DNA of 64,000 nucleotides, taken from Acidipila rosea (GTDB taxonomy: Bacteria > Acidobacteriota > Terriglobia > Terriglobales > Acidobacteriaceae). Each line of letters begins with the position of its first letter. Within the stretch, counting starts at the first letter, position 1. The translations under genes were made by a program, and so were the position numbers. Positions 1 through 7,968 of this stretch are shown here, one piece after another. The notes below the pieces were generated by a model. The model had not been told where the DNA came from and ran no database searches. It saw only the letters and a program-made list of their open reading frames with translations. The stretch spans positions 186,001-250,000 of the forward strand of contig NZ_SMGK01000004.1 of NCBI RefSeq assembly GCF_004339725.1. Reading direction: 5' to 3'.

Positions 1-996
1 GGCATACAGAACGCCGGGTTCAAACGATACGGCGTATCCGGGGCGGCGAAATCCTTCGTTGCCGCCGATAAGATCGTGGGCCGGAACGCCTTCTTCGCGC
101 AGACCAGCGGACACGGTGAGCCCGTTCACGCTAGCCATGGAATACGCAAATCCCAATTGCGCGAGGTATTCATCGGCAATGGAGATATAGGCATTCTGCG
201 GGGCCGGCGGCGGAAAGCCCGGGGGCGGAGTGTTTGCCACTCCGTTCGTTTCTTGCGGGGTGATCAGATAGCTGCCGTTGAAATAGGCCTGGGTCCGTTG
301 GCCGATCGACTGGAATGCTGTCCATGTAATTGGAATGCCCCACCCCCCCAGTCCGGGCTGCACGGAATAATCCGCAGTGGAATCGATGGGAGCGCTTCCC
401 GGCGTCAGGATCAGTCTGTTCTGCAGATTGTCGCGTCCGGTCGGGGCCTGTATTCCAATGCCAAGCTGGATGTTATGTGAGTTCTGATGCAGCGGGTTCC
501 AGAGCCAGCCCTGCACGCCGAAGCTGATATCGCCAGCTCCGGATACGCCATAATCTCCGGTGATTTCGACAGGAGGATTATTCCCGATACTGTGTGCGGG
601 TATTATGTAGCGGCGGCTGGCGAATTCGGCTGGAAGATTGGCATCAACACTGAATCGCGGTGTCGCCTGGTACGTAAGCGTTACGTCGAATAAGTTGATC
701 CGGTTGCGCACATTTGAACCGTCCTGTGTACGGTAGACCTGCTCTTCTGATCCTACGAAATGACGAAACGAATATTGGTGGCGATAGGAAAACGCCAACT
801 GGAAATGCCCTGATTGCAAATAGCCGCCTTGACTCTCCGGTCCTCCGACTTCTCCTACAGAGTGGGCGATGATGCATCCCTGAGCGTTCAGTGGGGAAGA
901 TTGGATCATTGCACAAATGAAAACAAAAGCCAGCATGAATACCACCGGCACACTTTTTCTGCGCGTCACAGCCATAGCCTCAAAAAGTCCTTTCAT
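1..996 (-). CDS. outer-membrane beta-barrel protein, C-terminus cut by window edge
   Basis: An open frame of 332 codons runs without a stop from an ATG at 996 to the left edge, so the C-terminus lies outside the window. The N-terminus is a basic stretch plus a hydrophobic segment ending in LNAQG, which looks like a signal peptide. The mature part alternates short amphipathic strands with Gly/Asn/Ser-rich turns (YRHQYSFRHF, RINLFDVTLTYQ, HNIQLGIGIQAPTGRDN, LAQLGFAYSMASV). This pattern suits an outer-membrane barrel; the GIGIQAPTGRDN strand-turn resembles proteins of the phenol-degradation MetA-like barrel group. The family placement is an inference. It is transcribed divergently from the Asp-box protein gene; no clear ribosome-binding site precedes the ATG. 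Confidence 0.7.
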   Translation of the reverse strand, partial: MKGLFEAMAVTRRKSVPVVFMLAFVFICAMIQSSPLNAQGCIIAHSVGEVGGPESQGGYLQSGHFQLAFSYRHQYSFRHFVGSEEQVYRTQDGSNVRNRINLFDVTLTYQATPRFSVDANLPAEFASRRYIIPAHSIGNNPPVEITGDYGVSGAGDISFGVQGWLWNPLHQNSHNIQLGIGIQAPTGRDNLQNRLILTPGSAPIDSTADYSVQPGLGGWGIPITWTAFQSIGQRTQAYFNGSYLITPQETNGVANTPPPGFPPPAPQNAYISIADEYLAQLGFAYSMASVNGLTVSAGLREEGVPAHDLIGGNEGFRRPGYAVSFEPGVLYA

Positions 997-1025
997 GTGG
1001 GTCTTCTGATGATTCGCCCAAGGCT

Positions 1026-1046
1026 ACAGACAGAGTCTGCGTCTGT
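1026..1046. promoter_or_regulatory. imperfect 21-bp palindrome in a divergent promoter region
   Basis: ACAGAC at 1026-1031 is mirrored by GTCTGT at 1041-1046 around a near-symmetric core; 17 of 21 positions follow dyad symmetry, counting the centre as unpaired. A further half-site-like AGTCTGTC lies at about 1058. It sits between the divergent barrel gene and the Asp-box gene, where a dimeric regulator could bind. The role is inferred from position and symmetry only. Confidence 0.3.
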
Positions 1047-1174
1047 CGTGGGCCGAAAGTCTGTCATGTCGCTCCTTCGTACAGCTGATGTCCGCCTCCA
1101 TCGAATGTTGTTTTTCGCGGACAGGAAGAATGCAATAATCGTGCTTCGTCCCATTACTAATTCACGGGTGAGTG

Positions 1175-4100
1175 ATGAGCATCCCTTTCAGGCGCTTTGT
1201 GGGTGCGCTTGCAGTTGTTTCCCTTTTGTCCGTCTCCGCTATAGCGCAGACCAGCTCTGTCCAGCAGCTTTTTGGCGATCTCCACTGGCGACTCATCGGT
1301 CCCTTCCGTGGTGGCCGTGCCGTCGCCGTTTCAGGAGTGCCCGGCAGCGCCACGCACTTTTACTTCGGCTCGGTAGACGGCGGCATCTGGGAGACGACCA
1401 GCGCCGGAACCGTCTGGAAGCCCATCTTTGACAGCCAGAAGATAGCCTCCATCGGCTCCATCGCCGTCAGTGAATCAGACCCCAGCACCATCTACGCCGG
1501 AACCGGCGAATCCGACATCCGCTCCGACCTCGCCACCGGCGACGGTGTTTACAAGTCCACCGATGGCGGAGCCACCTGGAAAAATATCGGCCTGCGTGAC
1601 TCGCGCCAGATCAGCCGCGTCCTCATTGACCCGCAGGACCCCGGCACCGTCTACGTCGGCGTACTCGGCCACGCCTACGGCCCCAGCGACGAGCGCGGCG
1701 TCTACCGGACAAAGGACGGCGGCGCGACCTGGGAGCGCATCCTCGACAAGGGCCCCAGCGTGGGCATTGCAGACATGGCGCAGGCCGCGGCTAAACCCGC
1801 CGTGCTCTTTGCCGCCACCTGGAACGCGCACCGGCCGCCGTGGAGCACCTACGCCCCGCTTGAGGGGCCCGGCAACGCCATCTATCGCACCACTGACGGC
1901 GGAGATAACTGGTCGCAACTCACCGGCCATGGCCTTCCCGCGGGTGACTGGGGCCGCGTAGGCATCGCCGTCTCGCCTGACGGCCAGCGCGTCTACGCGC
2001 TCATCGACGATGCCGGGCAGTCCGGCCTCTATCGCTCCGACGACGGCGGAGAAAGCTGGACCTTGGCCAACAGCGACCCGCGTCTCACCAGCCGCTCCTG
2101 GTACTTCAACTGCATCACCATCGACCCGCAGCATCCTGATACGCTCTACATTCCCAACGTCGCCCTCTATCGCACCACCGACGCCGGCAGGACCATCTCC
2201 ATCGTGCGCGGCGCACCCGGCGGCGATGACTACCATCAGATCTGGGTTGATCCGAAAAATGCCGACCACCTGGTGCTCGGCACCGATCAGGGAACATCCA
2301 TCAGCCTCGACCACGGCGCCACCTGGACGACCTGGTACAACCAGCCCACCGGCCAGCTCTATCACGTCACCACCGACCACCGCTTCCCCTATGCCGTTTA
2401 TGGAGCACAGCAGGACAGCGGAGCCATGGCCGTCTACAGCCGCACCGATCACAGCCGGATTACTCCACGCGACTGGTTCCAGCCCGGCGGCAGTGAGAGC
2501 GGCTACATCGCCCTCGATCCCAAAGACGAAGACATCATCTACATCACCGACACCTACGGCGGCTTGCAGCGCTTCGACCGCAGGACATCCTTCAGTCAGA
2601 ACATCACTCCGTTGCCGACCGACGCCTTCGGCACATCCATTGACAAGCGCAAATATCGCGATGCCTGGACGCCCGCGCTCGTCTTCTCGCCCGCCGATAA
2701 AACCTCTCTCTACCTCGGCACGCAATATGTCATGAAGACTGTAGACGGCGGAATCCACTGGCAGCAGATCAGCGGCGATCTCACCGGCGCAGTCAAGGGC
2801 GCCTCCACCACCGGCCCCACCACCGTAGACAATGCCATGCAGCGCGGCTACGGCGTCGTCTATGCCATCGCCCCATCGCCCCTCGATGCGAAGCTCATCT
2901 GGGCCGGCAGCGACACCGGGCTCGTCCATCTCACCCGCGACGGCGGAGCCACCTGGTCGGATGTCACGCCCAAAGGCCTTACCCCGTGGAGCAAGATCGC
3001 GCTCATTGAAGCATCGCCCTTTGACCCCTCAACCGCTTATGTCTCCGTCGACCGTCATCGTCTCGACGACATGAAGCCATACATCTACGTTACCCATGAT
3101 GCCGGCCACTCCTGGCAGCTTGCCGTCGATGGCATCGCGCCCGATTCCTTCGTCAACTGCGTCCGCGAAGATACAAAGCAGCGCGGCCTCCTCTACGCCG
3201 GAACCGAACGCGGCCTCTATGTCTCCTTCGACGATGGAGCTCACTGGCAGCCACTCCAGCTCAATCTCCCCACCACGTCGGTTCGCGACATCAACATTCA
3301 CGGCGACGATGTCGTCATCGCCACCCACGGCCGTTCCTTCTGGATTCTGGATGACGCCGCCCCGCTGCGGCAGATGGCCGCCGCTGCGGCAGCGCAGAAG
3401 TCCTTCTTCTACGTCACCGCGACCGCCCTTCGCGTAGACAACGATGCCTTTCTCGGCACACCCCTGCCGCCCGAGGAGCCGACCGCCGCCAACCCCCCGT
3501 CAGGTGCCATCTTCGACTACCTGCTCAAGGTCCCGGCGCAGACAATCACGCTCCGGATTTACGATCAGCACCACACCCTGCTCCGGCACTTCTCCAGCGG
3601 AGAAAAGCCCGCTGCCCATCCGCCGCTTCCCATCGCCGAGCGCTGGTTTCCAGCCCCGCAGGTGCTGCAGACCACGGCCGGAGAACACCGCTTCATCTGG
3701 GATCTCGCCACCGGTGAGTCCGGCGCATCCGCGGCAGACGATGACGACGATGATGGTGGCACACCCCAGGGCCCGCGTGTTCCGCCCGGCGTTTACAGCG
3801 CCGTGCTCACCATTGATGGGCAGACCTTCACCCAGCCGCTCACCGTTGCCATGGACCCTCGCGTCACCGCCACCACCGCCGCCCTGGTGCAGCAGTTTGA
3901 TCTCGGCCAGAGGATCTATGCCGACACGTTGAACAGCCGCAAGGCGCTCGCCGAGGCGCAGTCCGCCCAGCAGCAACTGAAAGCGCTGGCCAGCCCCGAC
4001 CTCACCAAAGGCGTGCAGGAGGCCATCGGCAAAATCCTCGATGGCGATGCCGGTCTCGCAAGAGCCAATTCCGAGCTCAGTCAGGCGCTCCAGGTTGTCG

Positions 4101-4303
4101 AGAGCGGTCACGGCCCAGCCCCCGCCACTGCGCTGGACCTCTATCGGCAGGCGCGCTCCGCGGCCTCCGCAGCAGAAGGGAAGTGGGCTGCCCTCAAGTC
4201 CTCCGAGCTGCCCGCGCTCAACGAGCAACTGCGCAAGGCCAACAAGAAGCCCCTGGCCATCTCTCAGATTGAGCAGACGGTCGAATACCTCATGACGCGG
4301 TAA
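1175..4303 (+). CDS. secreted Asp-box (BNR/sortilin-like) beta-propeller protein
   Basis: A protein of about 1042 residues with a signal peptide ending near SAIAQ. It carries about ten Asp-box motifs of the form S/T-x-D-x-G-x-x-W: KSTDGGATW, RTKDGGATW, RTTDGGDNW, RSDDGGESW, KTVDGGIHW, LTRDGGATW, VTHDAGHSW and VSFDDGAHW. These fold as propeller blades in VPS10/sortilin-like and sialidase-like domains. No sialidase catalytic set was identified, so binding or scaffold roles are as likely as hydrolysis. The C-terminal 280 residues hold a beta-rich segment, an acidic D-rich patch and a helical tail, as in secreted Acidobacteria homologues annotated only as glycosyl hydrolases. An in-frame GTG lies one codon upstream of the chosen ATG. 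Confidence 0.85.
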   Translation: MSIPFRRFVGALAVVSLLSVSAIAQTSSVQQLFGDLHWRLIGPFRGGRAVAVSGVPGSATHFYFGSVDGGIWETTSAGTVWKPIFDSQKIASIGSIAVSESDPSTIYAGTGESDIRSDLATGDGVYKSTDGGATWKNIGLRDSRQISRVLIDPQDPGTVYVGVLGHAYGPSDERGVYRTKDGGATWERILDKGPSVGIADMAQAAAKPAVLFAATWNAHRPPWSTYAPLEGPGNAIYRTTDGGDNWSQLTGHGLPAGDWGRVGIAVSPDGQRVYALIDDAGQSGLYRSDDGGESWTLANSDPRLTSRSWYFNCITIDPQHPDTLYIPNVALYRTTDAGRTISIVRGAPGGDDYHQIWVDPKNADHLVLGTDQGTSISLDHGATWTTWYNQPTGQLYHVTTDHRFPYAVYGAQQDSGAMAVYSRTDHSRITPRDWFQPGGSESGYIALDPKDEDIIYITDTYGGLQRFDRRTSFSQNITPLPTDAFGTSIDKRKYRDAWTPALVFSPADKTSLYLGTQYVMKTVDGGIHWQQISGDLTGAVKGASTTGPTTVDNAMQRGYGVVYAIAPSPLDAKLIWAGSDTGLVHLTRDGGATWSDVTPKGLTPWSKIALIEASPFDPSTAYVSVDRHRLDDMKPYIYVTHDAGHSWQLAVDGIAPDSFVNCVREDTKQRGLLYAGTERGLYVSFDDGAHWQPLQLNLPTTSVRDINIHGDDVVIATHGRSFWILDDAAPLRQMAAAAAAQKSFFYVTATALRVDNDAFLGTPLPPEEPTAANPPSGAIFDYLLKVPAQTITLRIYDQHHTLLRHFSSGEKPAAHPPLPIAERWFPAPQVLQTTAGEHRFIWDLATGESGASAADDDDDDGGTPQGPRVPPGVYSAVLTIDGQTFTQPLTVAMDPRVTATTAALVQQFDLGQRIYADTLNSRKALAEAQSAQQQLKALASPDLTKGVQEAIGKILDGDAGLARANSELSQALQVVESGHGPAPATALDLYRQARSAASAAEGKWAALKSSELPALNEQLRKANKKPLAISQIEQTVEYLMTR

Positions 4304-4312
4304 TCTGGCGAT

Positions 4313-4579
4313 ATGTCTATCTTCAACGAACGCCGCGACGAACTTGAAAAGCACGAATTCATGCTTGGGCCCGCTCGGGGCAGGCTTGCCGTTTCTCTCG
4401 ACGTGCTGACCGACGCACTCATCCTCGTCGGCCAGCACGGAGTTTACTGCACCTCGACCCGCAATCCATCCATGCCTGCCCTTGACCTGCAGGCCGTGCT
4501 CTCAGGCATCAACGGCGCCAAGGAACTCATCCAGTCCGTGATTAAGGAACTGGAAGCGGAGCGGGCTACTCAGCCGTAA
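4313..4579 (+). CDS. small hypothetical protein, 88 residues
   Basis: A short ORF 9 bp after the Asp-box gene on the same strand, predicted mostly helical, ending KELIQSVIKELEAERATQP. There is no signal peptide or membrane segment. It is probably co-transcribed with the gene before it and overlaps the end of the convergent DUF2911 gene by 14 bp. I do not recognise the family. The compact helical composition and its placement argue for a real gene, but no motif supports a function. Confidence 0.55.
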   Translation: MSIFNERRDELEKHEFMLGPARGRLAVSLDVLTDALILVGQHGVYCTSTRNPSMPALDLQAVLSGINGAKELIQSVIKELEAERATQP

Positions 4580-5111
4580 CCGGCACGTAGACGTCAGTCT
4601 TATCCCAGACCAGGTGCAGCTCCGTCTTGTTGCCGCTGGTGTTCTCGAACTTGATCTGGAACATCTCCACCGGCGACGACGGTGCCGTGCCATTCATCAT
4701 GTCCACGCGTCCCAGGTCCTTTGTCGGGTCATACATCGTGCCCCACTGGCCCGTCTGCTTGTTCACGATGAGTCTCCAGCTGCTCTGCGAGGGAATCGAA
4801 TAGAGCGTATAGGTTCCCGCCGGTACGCTCAGCGATCCGATCTTCAGGTTCACCGCGGTCTTCAGCGTTGTGGCTGCGTTCGCCCCTGTCCGCCATTCCT
4901 TGTCCCACGGCACCAGGCCGCCCATGATCTTGCGTCCGCGCATGGAGGGCGCGCTGTAGTCGATCGTGATCGCCTTGCCGTTCAGCATCACGCTGGCCTT
5001 TTCCGGCGGGCTGAGCGGCGCTTTCTTGTCCATCTGCGCCGACGCGGGCAAACTGACGCATGCGGTGGTGAGCACACAGCCTAACAGGGCAACGAATCTT
5101 CTTCTCAGCAT
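4566..5111 (-). CDS. DUF2911 family secreted protein
   Basis: A 181-residue product starting MLRRRFVALLGCVLTT, a signal peptide with probable cleavage after PASAQ. The chosen ATG is preceded by AGGAGA at good spacing; an ATG 39 bp upstream lacks such a site. The body has the DUF2911 hallmarks: SPPEKASVMLNGKAITIDYS, RGRKIMGGLVPWDKEWRTGANAAT, and a beta-rich C-terminal half with GTYTLYSIPS and WGTMYD. Members are periplasmic or exported proteins of unknown function common in Acidobacteria and Bacteroidetes. It converges on the small hypothetical gene at its 3' end. Confidence 0.85.
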   Translation of the reverse strand: MLRRRFVALLGCVLTTACVSLPASAQMDKKAPLSPPEKASVMLNGKAITIDYSAPSMRGRKIMGGLVPWDKEWRTGANAATTLKTAVNLKIGSLSVPAGTYTLYSIPSQSSWRLIVNKQTGQWGTMYDPTKDLGRVDMMNGTAPSSPVEMFQIKFENTSGNKTELHLVWDKTDVYVPVTAE

Positions 5112-5261
5112 CTGGTTTTCTCCTCTTGCGAATCGAACCCATCCGAACATTCCCGCCGTTACCCTGTCAACTTCAGCTTGCCCGTGCTGCCGTTGTCATC
5201 CTCCGCGGTGCATCCTAGCTTTATAGTGGACAAGGGCAATACTTATACCCAAGGAGAAGAT

Positions 5262-5690
5262 ATGGAGCGCACAGCAAATGCCGTCTGGAAGGGCGGCTTG
5301 AAGGATGGCAAAGGTACCATCTCATCCCAGAGCGGCATTCTCAAGGAAACCCAGTACTCCTTCAGCACCCGTTTTGAGAACGGCATCGGCACCAATCCCG
5401 AGGAGTTGATCGCGGCAGCACACGCCGGCTGCTTCACCATGGCCCTCAGCGCACAGCTCGGGAATGCGAGCCTCACTCCCGAATCGCTCGAAACCACTGC
5501 TTCCGTCAAGTTCGAAAAGACGGATGCCGGCTTCACCGTCACAGCGATTCACCTGACCACACGTGCAAAGGTGCCCGGCGCGACCTCTGCTGCCTTTGAC
5601 GCCGCCGCCGAGAACGCCAAGAACGGCTGCCCAATCTCCCGCCTCTTCAAGGGCAACACTGAGATCACCCTCGACGCCAAATTGGTCTAG
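5262..5690 (+). CDS. osmC: OsmC/Ohr-family peroxiredoxin
   Basis: A 142-residue protein matching the OsmC length. These enzymes reduce organic hydroperoxides with two reactive cysteines; here Cys57 ([10 protein letters not shown]) and Cys123 (NGCPISRLF) stand at the expected places. The start at 5262 is preceded by AAGGAGA at 5251-5257; a longer in-frame reading from 5178 lacks such a site and adds residues outside the family core. It is monocistronic and divergent from the DUF2911 gene, with about 150 bp between them for two promoters. OsmC rather than Ohr is preferred for the [13 protein letters not shown] start, but the two subfamilies are close. Confidence 0.9.
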   Translation: MERTANAVWKGGLKDGKGTISSQSGILKETQYSFSTRFENGIGTNPEELIAAAHAGCFTMALSAQLGNASLTPESLETTASVKFEKTDAGFTVTAIHLTTRAKVPGATSAAFDAAAENAKNGCPISRLFKGNTEITLDAKLV

Positions 5691-5749
5691 GCGAACATCC
5701 CGTGGAGGGCGAAGCCTGCGCCTCGCCGGCTTCTCCCTCCTCAGCAGCC

Positions 5750-5980
5750 TTAGCTGTTCGCCAGCACATACTCCCGCAGTTCGCGGTTCAGTTTCGCTAC
5801 CTGGTCCACGCCGCTGCTCAGCATATTCCGCCATTGCTCGGCGTTCTCATCCAGGTTCCCCATCCCCAGCAGGTAGTTCGTTTGGACAATAATCTCAAGC
5901 GCATTGCTCAGGTCGTGCGACAGTCGCCTCAGTTCCTGCGCCTGCGCCTCGGGTATCTTCGACATCGATGGTTCGCTCAT
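5750..5980 (-). CDS. small single-domain H-box (DHp/HisKA-like) protein
   Basis: A protein of 76 residues, almost all helical. The segment LRRLSHDLSNALEIIVQTNYLLG resembles the H-box helix of histidine-kinase dimerisation domains, with His in the HDLSN context, followed by a second helix (WRNMLSSGVDQVAKLNRELREYV). No ATPase domain is present or nearby, so it cannot be a kinase alone; it may be a phosphotransfer or docking protein. Several in-frame ATGs exist (6097, 5980, 5965) and none has a clear ribosome-binding site; 5980 is a compromise. Similar minimal H-box proteins occur in Acidobacteria, from memory. Confidence 0.55.
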   Translation of the reverse strand: MSEPSMSKIPEAQAQELRRLSHDLSNALEIIVQTNYLLGMGNLDENAEQWRNMLSSGVDQVAKLNRELREYVLANS

Positions 5981-6211
5981 AAAAGTCAACAAAAGGCGCA
6001 TCTCACAGGAGGAGACCGCCATTCCTATCCTAGATGCAGATTTCGATGCAGGTTTCCTCAAAGTAGGGTGCTCGACGGGCACCTCGGCGCTGCCCATCGG
6101 TAACTACGAAGTCGCACCACGCCAGCCGTTTGACACAATCGCAAGTGTTCGCAATACTAGGAACTGCTGCTGCCTCGTCTGGCCATTCGCGCCAGATCGT
6201 GTCATCACAGT

Positions 6212-6298
6212 GCCGAAGTGGCGGAATTGGCAGACGCGCATGGTTCAGGTCCATGTACTCGCAAGGGTGTGGGGGTTCGAGTCCCTTCTTCGGCACCA
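6212..6298 (+). tRNA. tRNA-Leu (anticodon CAG)
   Basis: A complete 87-nt class II tRNA. The acceptor stem GCCGAAG (6212-6218) pairs with CTTCGGC (6288-6294), followed by discriminator A and an encoded CCA. The D-arm region reads TGGCGGAATTGGCAGACGC, the anticodon arm is CATGG-TTCAGGT-CCATG with anticodon CAG, a long variable arm follows, and the T-arm contains GGGTTCGAGTCCC. It decodes CUG. No integrase and no duplicated tRNA end are seen nearby, so there is no sign that it serves as an integration site here. Confidence 0.97.
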
Positions 6299-6393
6299 AT
6301 CATTTCTTCTTCCTCATCAGCAAGGTCAATCAAGCACCGCTCTTCGTGAGTGAGTGCTCTTGCCTTGCCTGAGAGGCAGCTTCTGCCCGGCCG

Positions 6394-7950
6394 CTAGAAG
6401 CTCCCCTCAAACACTCTGAATCTCCGTTCCAGCTCCCACTCCTGCGCAGCCTTTTCGCTATCCGCCAGCAGCCTCGCGCACCCGCCTGCCGCGTGCTCGT
6501 TGCCCAGTTGTCCCCGGCATGCCGCGACAGGTCTGTCGAGCCGTTCCGGTGTGCTGCGCTGCCACAGGCTCTCCCCCGGCAGAAAGCTATGCTCCACACT
6601 GGCGCGTACCATCTGCTTCAGCTCTCCATAGCTCAGAGAATACGTAGCCGCCGCCCGCACAAATTCATGCGTCAGGTCGATCCGCGACACTCCTTCATCG
6701 TCCGTCGAGAGCGCCACCGGCACGTGGTAACGCAGATACACCGGCAGCGGATGATCCCGGCCCGCAACATTCAGAATCACGTCATTGCTCGTCAGGTTAA
6801 TCTCCACCAGGATGTGCTTCGCCGCCATCTCCTTCAGCAGATCATCGGCCCTGTCTTCATAGGTCACGTCCACGCCGTGTCCAATCCGTTCCGCGTGCCC
6901 CTGCTCCACCGCGCTTCTTATGTGAAACCGCAATCCATCCGGCGGCACCAGCCCTTCCGTCAGCTCACCTGCATGCAGGCTGATGTGCACCTGGGGATAA
7001 AGCCCATGCAGCGCATCGAGCATGCTCATCTGCAGCCGGTAGTCGTGCATGCACACGTAGCAGTCCTCCGGCATCACGAAGTTCATCCCCACCACCCGCG
7101 GATCAGCCTTCGCCAGCTCAAACGCCAGCACCACCTGCGCAAAGACTGACTCCTTCGGCTGTCCACGCAGCACCTGGAAGAGATACCGCACCTCCACCTT
7201 GCACGCAGCCTGTGCGTCCTTCTGTCCGCAGTGTTCCCGCTCCCGGCGGTCTGCCTCTGCCTCGTCCAGCTGTTGCCGGATCGAGGGCAGGCTCTTGTCG
7301 ATCCCGTCTGCCAGCAGCCGTGCGCGATACCGTCTGAAGTCCGGATCGAATCCGTCCTTGACCGCAAGCGCCGCCGCCGCGCTGAAATCCGGTGTATTCA
7401 TCAGCTCCAGGTACTGCTCATTCTGCGCCGCCGCGCGCGTCGCTACCTCATCGATCCACTCCCCGAGGTGCCGCTTGTCCGTACCGCTAAACTTCGCAAA
7501 CGTATCGAAAAAGTGGTCGTGTCCGGAGTCGCCCGCAACCGGCACAAAAGTCCTCATGGAAAATGAATCGATCAGCTCGTCGTAGAGGTGCTGGTCGCCG
7601 GCCACTGCGCCCGCCGCCACCTCGCCGCTCTCGCATTCCGGAGCGTGGTGCCGCTTGTCCAGGGCCAGCGCCGCGACATTCACGCACATCCCGTCCTCAG
7701 CCGCATCCTTCAGCAGCGTCTCCGCATAGACAGCACCGCTCAGGTGCATGTGCAGATCAGCCCCCTTGGGCATCTCATACAGAAATGTCCGTAAGGCAGG
7801 CGGCCCCTCCATCCGTGCGCTTTCATACGCCTTCGCGGCGCGCGCTTCCGGGGTGGCTGCTTTCTGCGCACGTGCTGGCGCTGCGAACGCAGCGCAGACC
7901 ATCAGGCTGAAGCACAACAACTGGCAACGTTTGGCTCGAAACATTAGCAT
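6394..7950 (-). CDS. secreted adenosine deaminase-like protein (ADGF-like)
   Basis: A 518-residue product with a signal peptide ending near PARAQ. It has adenosine/AMP deaminase hallmarks: the metal-binding HxH pair in ADLHMHLSGA (His67 and His69), HAGEL, ERIGHGVDV, and the catalytic LSTDDEGV near the C-terminus. The length and an N-terminal helical extension before the HxH resemble secreted growth-factor-type deaminases (ADGF/CECR1) rather than the cytosolic enzyme of about 340 residues. It would deaminate extracellular or periplasmic adenosine to inosine. The open frame continues upstream to 8673, but that part is antisense to the neighbouring glycosidase gene, so the ATG at 7950 or 7944 is used. 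It is divergent from the glycosidase gene with 18 bp between starts. Confidence 0.85.
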   Translation of the reverse strand: MLMFRAKRCQLLCFSLMVCAAFAAPARAQKAATPEARAAKAYESARMEGPPALRTFLYEMPKGADLHMHLSGAVYAETLLKDAAEDGMCVNVAALALDKRHHAPECESGEVAAGAVAGDQHLYDELIDSFSMRTFVPVAGDSGHDHFFDTFAKFSGTDKRHLGEWIDEVATRAAAQNEQYLELMNTPDFSAAAALAVKDGFDPDFRRYRARLLADGIDKSLPSIRQQLDEAEADRREREHCGQKDAQAACKVEVRYLFQVLRGQPKESVFAQVVLAFELAKADPRVVGMNFVMPEDCYVCMHDYRLQMSMLDALHGLYPQVHISLHAGELTEGLVPPDGLRFHIRSAVEQGHAERIGHGVDVTYEDRADDLLKEMAAKHILVEINLTSNDVILNVAGRDHPLPVYLRYHVPVALSTDDEGVSRIDLTHEFVRAAATYSLSYGELKQMVRASVEHSFLPGESLWQRSTPERLDRPVAACRGQLGNEHAAGGCARLLADSEKAAQEWELERRFRVFEGSF

Positions 7951-7968
7951 CTCTGTGGGTGAATCGGA

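Noticed and set aside
1475-2929. A 484-codon open frame on the minus strand under the Asp-box gene.
   Set aside because: It lies opposite a gene with clear motifs; high-GC third positions leave long antisense frames open. Its residues show only low-complexity Gly/Ala/Val.
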